DNA of 64,000 nucleotides from Gnetum montanum (lineage: Eukaryota > Streptophyta > Gnetopsida > Gnetales > Gnetaceae), in the NCBI GenBank assembly GCA_015680685.1, contig MNCI01026476.1, positions 50,744-114,743 on the forward strand, read 5' to 3'. Of the stretch, positions 23,891 through 35,224 are shown one piece after another. Below the pieces are notes generated by a model. That model was given only the letters and a program-made list of their open reading frames with translations. It made no database searches and was not told the origin of the DNA. Each line of letters opens with the position of its first letter. Within the stretch, counting starts at the first letter, position 1. Made by a program: the position numbers and the translations under genes.

Positions 23891-24686
23891 TGATGAGTGG
23901 CGAGATACCCCTACACTCAACCATACGAATACAAGCGTTTTCACGCGTGATCCGGTCGAACTTTGCAGATGGACTAGTTGTGGCACCTAGATCATTAACC
24001 TTAGGTTTCAATTCATTATCTTCCCACCTGGACTAATATTATCTTTGTCACGTATGGTTTAGTCTAGAGTGAGGTGTATGATGTGTTCCTAATTCTAACG
24101 CTACTCCTGAAGGCAGTGGAAAATAATATTAACTAAGCTAAGCTAGGAGGAAAAGGGTAAGACAATCTAATCTAGCCTAAGTGCGATGAGTAGCCGATTC
24201 CTTGATCATCTGTACACATCTTGGACCTTGTACACGACTACAACTAGGATTACCAAGTGCAAATCCTAGGTATGCCACTGGGTTACCAACTAGTCACACT
24301 TAAATGCTCGTAATCAAGTCGTACTCATTTCACGTTACTAGGAGTTTAAGGGTGAGAGAGATTAACTAGGAAAGAATTAAATAACAAATAAATAAATAAA
24401 CAAAGTGAATGCTAAAATGATGAAGTAATCTCGATCTTTATTACCAATCATGTGCGTGTCCAAGTACGTCACACTCGAATAAAGGATGTTGTACAATTAC
24501 ATTCACCACACTGCGGGCAAACACTGGAAAATAATCTAACTCTAGAGGGATCAAACTGCCAATGTCTAGCTACAATATAAACTAGGATGATAAACAAAGA
24601 AGAGCTACTTCTTATTTATAGACATTGCGGTAGACTGTGATATCACGTATGCGATATCGCGACCCATGCGATATCATGTCCCATCA
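23891..24686 (-). mobile_element. 3' LTR of the nested element
   Basis: Plus-strand ends are TGATGAGTGGCGAG and ...ATGTCCCATCA, 796 bp. An inverted TATA box lies at 24613-24620, with a GATATC cluster (24640-24680) between it and the LTR end. On the minus strand the preceding sequence is GTCATGGGGGTA, the family polypurine tract. Confidence 0.9.
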
Positions 24687-24839
24687 TACCCCCATGACTG
24701 AATAAAAACTCATCCTTGAGTTACAAAGAGAATAAGCTCCATTGATTACACAGTGGATAGGTATGGGATTATTAACTAGAAAAAGAAATGAAATGATGCT
24801 GCAGTGTGGGAAGACACAACATAGAAAAATACTACAACT

Positions 24840-25475
24840 ACAAAAAATGGGAACTCATATAGTTCCTGGTGGTGGTGGCTCCTCCATTAGTGCCTTCCCT
24901 TTGTCTTGTGCTCTAGGTTTTGAAGTTTGATGATGTTGAAGTATGGCCTAGAGTTTCTCCTCTTGTAAGGCCATGAGTGCCTTGGCATGCATGTAAGTTT
25001 GTGCTTGTGCCATAGAGGCAGCACAGTCAGCCTTCTCTTTTTCTTCCACCACCCTTTTATTCTCTATCAACAGTTTATTAAGTTGCTTGGTTCTGAAGGT
25101 GTCCAGCTAGTTCTGAGCAACCTTTGGCCCTGTATTCGGAAGTTTTAATACTTTCAAAATGGCTTGAATAGAGAAATCAATAGTCACACCACAAATGTTA
25201 ACCATGGTTCCTTCTTCTTCATTGTGCCAAAATTGGTACGTTTGCCCTAAGTACTAGGCACCACTTTCAAAGAGGGTATCTCCTACTTCTGCCTACCCAA
25301 ACCGTATGGTAGGAGGATCTTCTTGATGAATGCTGAATGATTGTTCCTCCTACTCTGCATGTTGTCTAGTAGGATCTTGTCTTCCACCTCTCTAAGATCG
25401 TTTGATTGCACCTTGAGTAGGACCTTCCTATTATCCGTGTTTCGGGACCATCTGCAATCACACGAGACCATTTGT
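24840..25475 (-). pseudogene. Extra reading frame between 3' UTR and 3' LTR of the nested element
   Basis: The minus strand shows a long, twice-interrupted frame: TYQFWHNEEEGTMVNICGV, then TIDFSIQAILKVLKLPNTG, then a helical stretch (NKLLIENKRVVEEKEKADCA, MAQAQTYMHAKALMAL) and a proline-rich end (KGKALMEEPPPPGTI). Upstream, in a shifted frame, comes LREVEDKILLDNMQSRRNN. The F/Y-W-N...V-G...FS...I...L.LP pattern recalls the 'putative plant transposon protein' domain often embedded in plant retroelements, but I cannot confirm that family. It is encoded on the same strand as gag, in the position of env-like genes. A degraded counterpart lies at 10230-10430. Confidence 0.45.
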
Positions 25476-27350
25476 TAGTAAGGTTGTTACCAAAGTTAGG
25501 TTATACCTTACTGCTTGCCTTAATAGATTTACTTTATTTTCGTGTGATGTTAATTATTGGAAGAACATGTCCCCAAAAGATTATAATGTTGAGTCCTCTT
25601 TGCTTAGGTGGTTTCCAAATTTAATTTTCTGGTATAGCTAAGGGGATGAAATTATTTTTGACACATTTTATTCTTTATTTTATAACTAATTACCCTTAAT
25701 AATGTCCTTTGGGTGATGAGGAATTTCAAAAAATTTATGCACTATTTGACATGTGCCCCTCCCCCACTATTGAGCTGAACACTCTGGGTTCAAGTAGGTT
25801 CAAACGAAATGAAAATTGAAGTACCAGCAAGTGAGTTATGGATATGAAAGCAAGGGACACGCAATCACAAGTCGTAGAGAGAAATTTGAAAAACTTCCCC
25901 TGTGTGAACAGTTGCAAATGATGTTGATTAGCATAGAGGGGTCATGTCAATATATTTTCATCGAAGTTAGGGAACTTAGAGAATGTACCAAATTTTTAAT
26001 ATTTCTTTGAAATTAAACGATGTAACTTAGGACATTGGGCTATTAGGAAGGGGTTCTCTGGTAATTAGATGGTTTTGAAGGCACAAATAATGATAAGTGA
26101 GTGTAATTAATCGATAAAGACCTCGGATGATAGAGAAAAAGGCTATGTGATGATTCATAGGAACGTTGAATCAGAGGGATAGTAATAAGGGAAAGAATAT
26201 CATGAACAATATGCTGAGGGTAATAAATGGTGTGTGTGAGCTATGTCATAAGTGAAGATTACATAAAATTACACAAGTGGGTCCTCCCCAAATGCAGGTT
26301 CCAACCTATAATGCCCTTGTGTAACCACACTTAAAGTGTCCGTGGGCATAAGAAGGGTTAAATGTAATCCACACTAACTCCACAAAACACACACATGTAA
26401 ATATCACCTAAATGAGATGAAAATTCTATGCTACATAGGACATAAGCAACAATTATACGAATAGTGAGATGAAACAAAGTATAGCAAGGAAGGGATCGTA
26501 GAGATTGGGACATGAGATAACTGACCCAAGGCACAGTGAATCCTATGTGTAATCATGATTAATGTGTCATTAACCTGTCATTCCAAGATCAGGACCAAGT
26601 CCATTCCTCTAATCAATGACATCGCATTGTTTCATCCCATGATGAGAAACTATGAGAGTACCATAACAACAAGGTGTATGATCACTTGGCGTTTTATGCA
26701 AGGGAGGAATGACTTTTGTTTTGTGGCAATTTCTTTTCTTTTTTTCTTTTCTTTCTTTTTTTCTTCTTTTTGAATACTAAATCCAGAGAAATCACCAACC
26801 TTCAGGCATGGGTGAATGTATTTCCAGTGGAACCCCCTAGAATAGCGTTTGATTTTTGAGTGCCCTTTTTGATTACCCTTACTCCCATTTTAAATTAGAT
26901 CTACAAGGATCTTAGTACAACCACGTTGCATGATAACACCCACAGACATCACCAAAGAGAATCCACAAGGCCCCTTGATGTCACACCCTAATCATTTCCT
27001 CTTGGTCCATCCTTCTTCATTCTGGGTACAATGAACACAAAATTAATTTTAAGTCTTAAGAATGTCAAGAATATCACTGTACCCCTAAACAGAACCTTTT
27101 ATTTATAGAGTGGATGAGTGGGTGTAATGGGCTCACTGTTCCAAATAATTGATCACTCATGACTTAATAACATAGAATACACCTCAACCAACGATCCACA
27201 TGAGTGTTTTATTATAGACGAGATTACTTACGAAAATGTGAAAAGATAAAAAACACACAAAAAGATAAAAAGATAAAAAAAAAAGTTGAAAAATGAAAAA
27301 ATGGAAAACAAAAAGCTATAAAATTAAAGAAAATTAAAAATATTTATTAA
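25476..27350 (-). other. 3' untranslated interior of the nested element
   Basis: No coding frame is convincing. The block 26180-26690 is shared with 6960-7490, and the GGCATGGGTGAATGTA phrase near 26805 matches the family 3' UTR. Pyrimidine-rich runs occur at 26720-26770 and an A-rich run at 27240-27350. Confidence 0.6.
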
Positions 27351-27359
27351 TCCTACTTG

Positions 27360-30300
27360 TCATTGAAATGGAGGATATCCCCCATAACTAATCGGTTGAG
27401 GATGGAAAGGATTAATAAATGAAAGATAAGGATCCTTGCATGTTGGAAGTATTGGAGCTGGTCTATACTTAGCCCCTCGGAGTTCACACACTTGATTATA
27501 ATAAGCATAGTGGGGCACATTATATGATGTAGTTCCCAGATAATGAGTTACTATGATGTTTGTGACCATTAGATGGTATGCAAGGATCAGGATGTTGCCT
27601 TCCCTGATTATGTTCATTAGGTTGTATGGTTGTTGGAGTGTTAATTGGTGGCCCTTATGAAGTTACATGAGGTGTTGGGTTCGAAGGTAAGGATGCACCA
27701 CAGTGTTGGGCTTGCGCTAAGTTGGAAGATGTAGTGGCCTCGAAATTGGGTTGTCCCTTCTTATAGTCATGTTTAAAGAAGGAGAGCTTTGGATGTTGAG
27801 GAGGCCTCTCACTGCTATTGGTAGTAGGAGCACAAGTAGCGCTCAGAGGTTGTTGCAGTGGTGCAGACACCTTAGGAACAGTTGGTGGTACTGTGGAAGG
27901 AGGGAAATGATGAGAATGTTGAAAGTTAGGAGGAGTATAAGGTGCACAAGGTGGCGATTATGTTGGAGGCATGAGCTGATAGTATTGTGAAGAATAGTAT
28001 TATGGTGAGATAGAGTATGTTGGCCTGAATGGAGAAACAAGATGTTGAACTAGATAAGTGTTTGGATCCGGATAACATGAAGGGTGTCTCTAGTCTAAGG
28101 GTGGTTTCCCCCATGACTGGGATTGTTGCCACTATGATCAAACACAGTATCTTTGTACGAACTCTAGATGTAACGTGTTTTCCCAATGCTCATGTAGATG
28201 TAACAATATTGGGCATTGGCCCTTGGGGTGATCGTACAGGCATATGTTGCATTCATATGTATGATTAGCAGTTGAGCACTTATTCCCTTCATTCTTTTTT
28301 TCTGAATGTCTAATGTTTCACCCTGCTTCTTGGGTTGTCAAAACTCTATCTCCAATNAGATTGGTTGATTTCTCCTTTGTATGATCATGGACCTTTGTTG
28401 AGTTAAAATTTTGGTCTCGTTACTATTTTTCAACACTCTCCCATCTAGCCATTTCTCCTTCTTCTTTTTCTACTTGTCTAATAAGCTCTTGGATTTGATG
28501 GGTTTGTAGTTTGTATAGTTGACCTTGGGCATATGCTCCTAAGGTCTCTCTTGTTTCATTATGTAGCCCATCNNNNNNNNNNNNNNNNNNNNNNNNNNNN
28601 NNNNNNNNNNNNNNNNNNNNNNNNNNNNNNNNNNNNNNNNNNNNNNNNNNNNNNNNNNNNNNNNNNNNNNNNNNNNNNNNNNNNNNNNNNNNNNNNNNNN
28701 NNNNNNNNNNNNNNNNNNNNNNNNNNNNNNNNNNNNNNNNNNNNNNNNNNNNNNNNNNNNNNNNNNNNNNNNNNNNNNNNNNNNNNNNNNNNNNNNNNNN
28801 NNNNNNNNNNNNNNNNNNNNNNNNNNNNNNNNNNNNNNNNNNNNNNNNNNNNNNNNNNNNNNNNNNNNNNNNNNNNNNNNNNNNNNNNNNNNNNNNNNNN
28901 NNNNNNNNNNNNNNNNNNNNNNNNNNNNNNNNNNNNNNNNNNNNNNNNNNNNNNNNNNNNNNNNNNNNNNNNNNNNNNNNNNNNNNNNNNNNNNNNNNNN
29001 NNNNNNNNNNNNNNNNNNNNNNNNNNNNNNNNNNNNNNNNNNNNNNNNNNNNNNNNNNNNNNNNNNNNNNNNNNNNNNNNNNNNNNNNNNNNNNNNNNNN
29101 NNNNNNNNNNNNNNNNNNNNNNNNNNNNNNNNNNNNNNNNNNNNNNNNNNNNNNNNNNNNNNNNNNNNNNNNNNNNNNNNNNNNNNNNNNNNNNNNNNNN
29201 NNNNNNNNNNNNNNNNNNNNNNNNNNNNNNNNCATTCATATGTATGATTAGTAGTTGAGCACTTATTCCCTTCATTCTTTTTTTCTGAATGTCTAATGTT
29301 TCACCCTGCTTCTTGGGTTGTCAAAACTCTATCTCCAATGATGTTGATATATTCTCCACACTTTTGATACATCCATTCCAACATCTTATTGATCTTTACC
29401 TTGGCTTCTTCTAATAATTGTTGTATTGGCAAAGATGATGTTTCCACCTTGAGATTGGTTGATTTCTCCTTTGTATGATCATGGACCTTTGTTGAGTTAA
29501 AATTTTGGTCTCGTTACTATTTTTCAACACTCTCCCATCTAGCCATTTCTCCTTCTTCTTTTTCTACTTGTCTAATAAGCTCTTGGATTTGATGGGTTTG
29601 TAGTTTGTATAGTTGACCTTGGGCATATGCTCCTAAGGTCTCTCTTGTTTCATTATGTAGCCCATCAATAATATGGTACATTAGCCTTTCCTTGGAAAAC
29701 TCATGGCCTAGACAGTTGTTTAATAGTGCATAATATCTTTCTAAGGTCATGTCCAAGGGTTCATGTTGTGCTTGTTTCCATCCTTGGATTTTTTTCCTCA
29801 AGGCTGACACTCTTGCATAGGTTTGATATTTTATGTTAAAGACTTCTACCATTGTTGACCAACATCATATTGCATTTAGTTTTAATGATCTATACCATAC
29901 TTTTTCTTGGTCAACGAGTGTCATAGGAAAGAACTTAAGTTTTTGTCAGCCATTATCAATGTTATTCCAAGTGTAGGCATCGTAGAAGGATTGTAACTGT
30001 TGATGTGGATCTAAGTCATAGCCTTCTGAAAATGTAGAAAAGTTGTTTAAATCGAGCATGGGTAGACAGCTCTCTTTACGATGCCTACGAGAGATTCAAA
30101 TGACCTATTGTATTTGTGTTAAGCTTGTAGTGGCCAGTGGAGGTTCATTGTCATCTGGTAAGTTATGCTTTCATGTGTTGGGATGACGTTGTTTTTGTTC
30201 ATGTTTATAAGAAACCCCTACTTCAGGTTGTATACTCCAATCTTCATCATCATATAGTTCATTGGTTCTCCAATGAACTTCCTCACTAAGTGTGGCGTTA

Positions 30301-30416
30301 TTATTATCTTGTAGAAGAGGCATTGTTATGAAGTTGTGTGTGAAATACGTGTGACTTTTAATAATTATTTTTTTTCTAAAAGATATATCGTTAAGTTCTA
30401 TATAGTGACCTTGCAT
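27360..30416 (-). pseudogene. Athila-like gag of the nested element, interrupted by an N gap
   Basis: Read on the minus strand, an N-terminal piece (30416-30171) precedes the capsid-like region (FSEGYDLDPHQQLQSFYDA, about 29990). Then comes a well-kept frame 29852-29517 (FNIKYQTYARVSALRKKIQG, ERYYALLNNCLGHEF, GLHNETRETLGAYAQGQ) that aligns with 37380-37670 and 59710-60020 of sister elements. Further on are the YDHPKGQCPI-like segment near 28210 and a proline-rich tail (27360-27870). The segment 28252-28572 duplicates 29233-29666 on either side of the gap, so the apparent second gag copy is probably an assembly artefact. The gag would form the particle core. Confidence 0.8.
28573..29232. other. 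Assembly gap (660 N) flanked by duplicated sequence
   Basis: The 320 bp to the left (28252-28572) repeats the sequence to the right (29233-29666) almost exactly, except that the left copy has a single N at 28357 where the right copy has 113 bp. Frames spanning the gap are artefacts. Confidence 0.97.
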
Positions 30417-30446
30417 GATATAACTAATCTAGATAACTAGCACCAT

Positions 30447-30463
30447 CCCCAGCAACGGCGCCT
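30447..30463 (-). other. tRNA-Asp primer binding site of the nested element
   Basis: The minus strand reads AGGCGCCGTTGCTGGGG, the complement of plant tRNA-Asp 3' ends with one change at the start. It adjoins the LTR end at 30465 and fixes the element's direction. Confidence 0.85.
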
Positions 30464-30464
30464 A

Positions 30465-31292
30465 TGATAAGTGGCGAGATACCCTTACACTCAACCATAC
30501 GAATACAAGCGTTTTCATGCACAATCCAGTCGAACTCCATAGACGGACTAGTTTTGACACCTAGATTGTTAACCTTAGGTTGCAATTTGCTGTCTTCCCA
30601 CCTGGACTAGTATTATCTTTGTCACATATGGTTTAGTCTAGAGTGAGGTGTATGATGTGTTCCTAATTCTAACGCTACCCCTGAAGGCAGTGGAAAATAA
30701 TATTAACTAAGCTAAGCTAGGAGGAATAGGGTAAGAGAATCTAATCTAGCCTAAGTGCAATGAGCAGCCGATTCCTTGATCATCCATACACATCTTGGAC
30801 CTCATGCACAACTACCACTGGGATTAGCAAGCACAGATCCTAGGTATGCCACTGGGTTACCAAGTAGTCACACTTAAATGCTCGTAATCAAGTCGTACTC
30901 ATTCCATGTTACTAGGAGTTTAAGGGTGAGAGAGATTAACTAGGAAAGCATTAAATAACAAATAAATAAATAAACAAAGTGAATACTACAATGATGAAGT
31001 AATCTCGATCTTTATTGCTGGTCATGTGTGTGTCCAAGTACGTCACACTCGAATAAAGGATGTCATACAATTACATTCATCACACTGCAGGCAAACACTG
31101 GAAAATAATCTAACTCTGGAGGGATCAAACTGCCAATGTCTAGCTACAATCTAAACTAGGATGATAAAAAAGGAGAGCCTCTTCTTATTTATAGACATTG
31201 CGGCAGACTGCAATATTGTGTACACGATATCGCAGGGAAAATGCGATATTGTGTATGCGATATCATGGGGGATGCGATATCACATCCCATCA
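30465..31292 (-). mobile_element. 5' LTR of the nested element
   Basis: 828 bp, plus-strand ends TGATAAGTGGCGAG and ...ACATCCCATCA. An inverted TATA box lies at 31186-31193, followed by CAATATTG/GATATCG palindromes to 31285. It is closely similar to 23891-24686 over its length. Confidence 0.9.
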
Positions 31293-31701
31293 AGTACCTT
31301 CAACCATTTTAAAATCATGCAATCATTTCTTCAACAAAAACTTATGGGTTAGGTACTTTTTTTGACACAAAGTTTGTAATTTATCCCATAAATCTTTAGC
31401 ATAAGAAACATTGGATACATTAAGTAATATTGAATCTCAAAGACATAAATGAACTCTTCTTATCGCCTTCAAGTTCAACTTCTCCCACTCTTCATGAATC
31501 ATTTTATTATGTTTAACTCTTGAAATTGCACTATGCTAGTCCTTTTCAACGAGGAGAGCCTTCATCTTGATCTTCCATAATTCACAGTTGGACCAGTTAA
31601 ACTTTTCAATTTCAATTATGGATAGAGAGTTTGTCATGATTTTTCCCTACAATTACTTGACAAAATAATAGTGTTGTATGGAACCTAGCTCTAATACCAA
31701 T
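31293..31701 (-). pseudogene. Ty1/copia gag N-terminal region and primer site
   Basis: The minus strand reads from the primer site into gag: EKFNWSNCELWKIKMKALL (about 31590), then SILLNVSNVSYAKDLWDKLQ (31400-31450) and LTHKFLLKKWLHDFKMVEGT ending at the nested insertion. The W..W...M...L / LW..L pattern is the usual copia gag N-terminal domain. The primer site TTGGTATTAGAGCT (31687-31700, minus strand) matches the initiator tRNA-Met complement TGGTATCAGAGC with one change. A few stops are present. It continues to the left at 23890. Confidence 0.85.
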
Positions 31702-32132
31702 TGTTGTTCCTAATTTCTTGCACTAATATAATATTAAATTTAAAGAAAACTATAGAAATTTAAAAAAAAACTTAAATTTACATTAGGGAAAAAATTCAAG
31801 GTGAAAAGCCCTAGAAAAAATCAACTCTTGAACCATTAGCAATAGCATAGCTTTAAGATTGAAGCACAAAGAGAATCAATGAGAACAATGGAGAAGAATT
31901 ACAGGGGAGGATTATAAATTAGGCATTGGCCATTATTTTTTTGTGTTGTTGTTTCAAGGATGCTCCCTCAGAGCTCCTTATATATTGCTTAGGTTACAAA
32001 ATAAACCTAAAAATAAAAGGGATAAGGTAGTTTATTTTGGTGGGGATATGTATGTGACCAACTATAAAATAGATAAAAATATAACAAGGTAGAAATATCC
32101 TAAGAAAATTAAGGTATATTTTCCTTCATTCA
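31702..32132 (-). mobile_element. 5' LTR of the copia element
   Basis: On the minus strand the LTR starts TGAATGAAGGAAAAT and ends GGAACAACA directly before the tRNA-Met primer site, about 431 bp. TATATAAGG (minus strand, near 31978) can serve as the TATA box. The start boundary is supported by a diverged sister sequence at 56155-56385 that ends at the same phrase. The 3' LTR is not in the window. Confidence 0.7.
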
Positions 32133-32171
32133 CCTTACATATATATAGTCTAGTTAAAACTCTATAACTAA

Positions 32172-32241
32172 GCATTACCCACAAGAATCAAACCCATAAC
32201 TTGGAGCTCTCAAATAAAGAGTTGTACCACTAAGGTAATGC
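32172..32241 (-). other. tRNA-like sequence, possible SINE head
   Basis: 70 nt on the minus strand begins GCATTACC and ends GGTAATGC, a perfect 8-bp acceptor-like stem. Inside are TTAGTGGTACAACTC (A box-like), an anticodon-arm-like CTCT/AGAG stem and GGGTTTGATTC (B box-like). It lacks a clean T stem, so it is not a functional tRNA. It is either a tRNA pseudogene or the pol III promoter head of a plant SINE. It lies 40 bp outside the copia LTR. Confidence 0.5.
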
Positions 32242-33349
32242 CTCATTATTTGATTTTCTTTGTTAATAATACAACACTAAATGATCATCATTCATAGCCT
32301 AAGCACTCATCTTACTCAGTAGGAAAATAAAAGATATTTGAAGAGCTCCTACATTTCCTAAAATTTGTATTTTTTATGATGTCTTATTCTTAAAAGTCTT
32401 CTTGTTTGCATTTGTATTAAACATATGAGAAATGTTTCTCATTGATGTTTGCTTTGTAGATGTGAAGAATCATTTTCTTATGTTTTCTTAAGCATCTTGT
32501 TGTTCAACATGCTTAGAAATGGACATATAGAAGTTGTAACAACTTTCAACCAAGCATAAATGAAGTCATTCTTAGTGATCAACCTACTTTTTTTACTTTC
32601 TTTCTTTTCATTTAGAAATGTCTTAAATCACTTGTGCTCTACTTTGTTTACAAGCTTTGATGTACAATTATTTTCTAGTAATAAGATATGATCTTTAAGC
32701 ATATCATATTCTCAAATATGTCATTATTTAGCTACAAATTTAAGTAAAAAATCTTCTAATGAAAGCTGAACAATTAATTTGTTTTCTACAACATTAATTT
32801 TTTCTATTTTTGAGGCTCAAGGATGGGAAGCTTTCAAATTTTATTACTATTTATTCTTATTTCAAATTAATGTATTCTTTATCTTTAGAGAGAGTTTTCT
32901 CCTTTTGTGTACAGTTTAGTAAGAAGTGAAAACCTAGGAGGGCACTTTTGTATAAGGGAAAGGTTTGATCCTTTCTTACCCAAGAAGGGGGAGGGAGTTT
33001 AGGATTGAAGAAATAGCAAAATTGCACTAGCCCCCCTTCTTCCATTCCCATCCCCAACCCAACCCTCCATGCTTTACTAAGTAGGTGTGGTGGCATGGAG
33101 AAGAGCAAGGGTGTTGGTTGAGGAGTGGGGGATTGGGTTGGGGTGGAAAGGGGTAGATCTTGGAAAAGTCAATAAATGCATAAAAGCCTAACTAGTTCAA
33201 ATGGATACACCCATAAATTGTAAATAATCTTGCAATATCTATGAGTTAAATTTCAAAAAAAAAAATTATAGGTTATCTATATTTCTTTTTGTTATTTTGC
33301 TTTGAATGATTTTTTCATATGCAATTTTGCTAATCTATCACAAGAATAT
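32242..33349. other. No gene recognised
   Basis: AT-rich DNA with one G/C-biased patch (33000-33160) that contains an imperfect inverted repeat (CCCCAACCCAACCC near 33050 against GGGTTGGGGTGG near 33135). No coding frame is supported. Confidence 0.4.
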
Positions 33350-35224
33350 TCTTTTTAGCACATGGGTCAAGATATCATAGAATCCTCTAGGCTTGGTAAA
33401 GTTTTTAGTTATGATGATTTTAATGCTCATGTTGATAAAATTAAATCCAAAGTTTTGTTTGGAACCCTTATTAAAGTTTAATGAAGAGTTCTTTTTAGTT
33501 TACAAAAGATCATCTATTGATTATATTTCAAATTAAATAGATATTCACTACAAGAAATGCAACACTTGTCATCTCACAAAAGTCCTTCATCAAGATTTCC
33601 AAACAAAAGTAGCTAATATAGTAGTTAAGAATGGCAACGAACTAAATTTGACTAATATTATTTTGTCTACAGGTACCTAGGTGTAAATTAAAAAGAGAAA
33701 TGTTTCTAGAAAACATTGATTTAATGTTGATTATTTGATAGCTTGTAAAGTAATTTTAGCTTTAAATTAACATGTTTCAATTTTTAAAAATTATAGAAAG
33801 CTTATTCAATTTAGAAAAAAAAATTCATTAGAGAAGAGGAGGAAAGAATGATTAGTGAGCTCAAATCTAATCCAAAAATATTTTAAAATTTGTTTTGAGA
33901 CAAACAACAAAATGGTTGGAATTTTTCCTTATCGACTTTTCAAAAGTTTTTAAATATCCTTTTTAATCAAGAGGCTCCCCCTACTATGCACGAGAACTCT
34001 AGTATTCTTGAGTTATCCCTTGATGACTTTTCTATAGGAATTTAAAGATTATCTTCTAGAAAAGGTACAAATGTTAATTGATTATATTTAGAGCTTCTTA
34101 AATAGGGTGGCCAATTGGTGTGGAAAGTAGCTTGTAACCTTCTTAATAAAAAGCTTTGGCATGGTTTTAGATTGCTCTTGGTATTTTAGTTAGGCAGTTT
34201 TACTTTTTAAAAAGGGAGATAAAATAAATCTTCTCACTTATTAATTGATTACAATCAATTCAATATTCACAAAGCTAATGGGTACTATTTTAGAAAATAA
34301 AATTAGTTTGTGAGTAGAAATAAAGGATCTTCATACTTAGTGGTAATTAGGCTTTAGCATGAATCAATCTAGTGTAAATTGTCTCATAACTTTGCATTAT
34401 TTTGTGAAGAAAGAAAAAATTCCTAAACATAAGCCCTTAAACATAAGAAAGCAATAGAATCATAAGCCCTTAAAAGCAAAAATTCCTAAACATAAGAATT
34501 TTTAAGGGCTTATGATTCTATTGCTTGAGATAAACTTTGGAAAAGATTGGATAGTATTAACATTCCACCAGAACTCCTTTTTTACTACTAAAAGAATCTA
34601 TCATATAATTATCATTTTTATTGAAGATAATCTTACTAGATAAAAAAATTTATTAACAAGTTAGTATGAGTTAAACAAGGTTGTCCTTTATCCCCTACCA
34701 TTTTTGGCATATTTATAGATGAATTAGAGGAATCAATGAAACATGCTTCTAATCATGCTCTGTTAGTGAATGGATTATTTTTTAACATGCTTCTCTTTGT
34801 AGATGATGTGGCCTTGATTGTAAATTCAGCTACAAGATTAAAATACATGCTTCAAATCCTCCATGAATACTACAACCATTTAGGTATGAAAGTTAATAAG
34901 GCTAGAATTCTAATTTGTGGCACTAGAAATAGAAATTATAATTTTTTTCTTGAAGAAAAAAGACTTGAAATTTTTGAATCTTATAAATATTAGGGTGTTG
35001 AATTTGAAAATAATTATAGTTAGAATACCTATATTGCCCAAAGGGTTTGAAATAGCATGCATTCTCTATTTTCTCTTAGAAATAATTACAACAAGAAATA
35101 AATTTTGGCATGAGTGATCAAAAGAAGACTATTCTATAGTATTGTTCAACTCATATTATTATATGGATGTGTTGCATGAGGATCCTCTATTTCTACAAAT
35201 AATTGAAAAAAATTAGAGCATGTT
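33350..35224 (+). pseudogene. LINE ORF2 (endonuclease end and reverse transcriptase), left part
   Basis: A degraded plus-strand frame. DFNAHVDK (about 33418) resembles the end of the apurinic-type endonuclease. Further on is a PDG-like LPLELLK-type block (about 34085), then AYDSIA-DKLWKRLDSI (34508-34560). The RT core follows: QGCPLSPTIFGIFIDEL (34675-34730), then LLFVDDVALI with the catalytic DD (34790-34820), and GMKVNKARILI (34880-34915). Frameshifts and stops are frequent, and a 75-bp inverted insertion at 34440-34510 breaks the RT domain. The element at 35225 has inserted into it, and the LINE resumes at 45122. Confidence 0.85.
34451..34524. repeat. Perfect 25-bp inverted repeat inside the LINE
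   Basis: Left arm 34451-34475 (GCAATAGAATCATAAGCCCT and TAAAA) and right arm 34500-34524 are exact reverse complements around a 24-nt loop. The right arm is the LINE's own coding sequence (AYDSIA). The left arm is an inverted copy within extra sequence. Confidence 0.95.

Larger units (their letters stand above)
23891..31292 (-). mobile_element. Athila-like element nested in copia gag; gag but no visible pol
   Basis: Two minus-strand LTRs (23891-24686 and 30465-31292) bound a 5.8-kb interior that includes a 660-N gap. From its 5' side (right) the interior holds the primer site, gag, a 3' UTR-type region, and an extra reading frame next to the 3' LTR. No RT, RNase H or integrase motif was seen. 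It splits copia gag: the frame E-G-T before 31293 continues as T-I-T-K-H-L-N left of 23891. The flanking 5-mers (AATAT left, AGTAC right on the plus strand) differ only by two transitions, consistent with a decayed target duplication. It looks like a non-autonomous derivative that would depend on pol from relatives such as the element at 35225. Confidence 0.85.

Noticed and set aside
28423-29275. Long open frames across 28573-29232
   Set aside because: They are N translation. The flanking sequence is duplicated gag from an assembly overlap.
32172-32241. Functional tRNA gene
   Set aside because: The acceptor-like stem is good, but the T stem is mostly wobble pairs and the D arm is irregular, so at most a pseudogene or SINE head.
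32857-33108. 83-codon minus-strand open frame with Gly/Met-rich start
   Set aside because: It falls in a G/C-biased low-complexity patch with an inverted repeat and has no recognisable motif.
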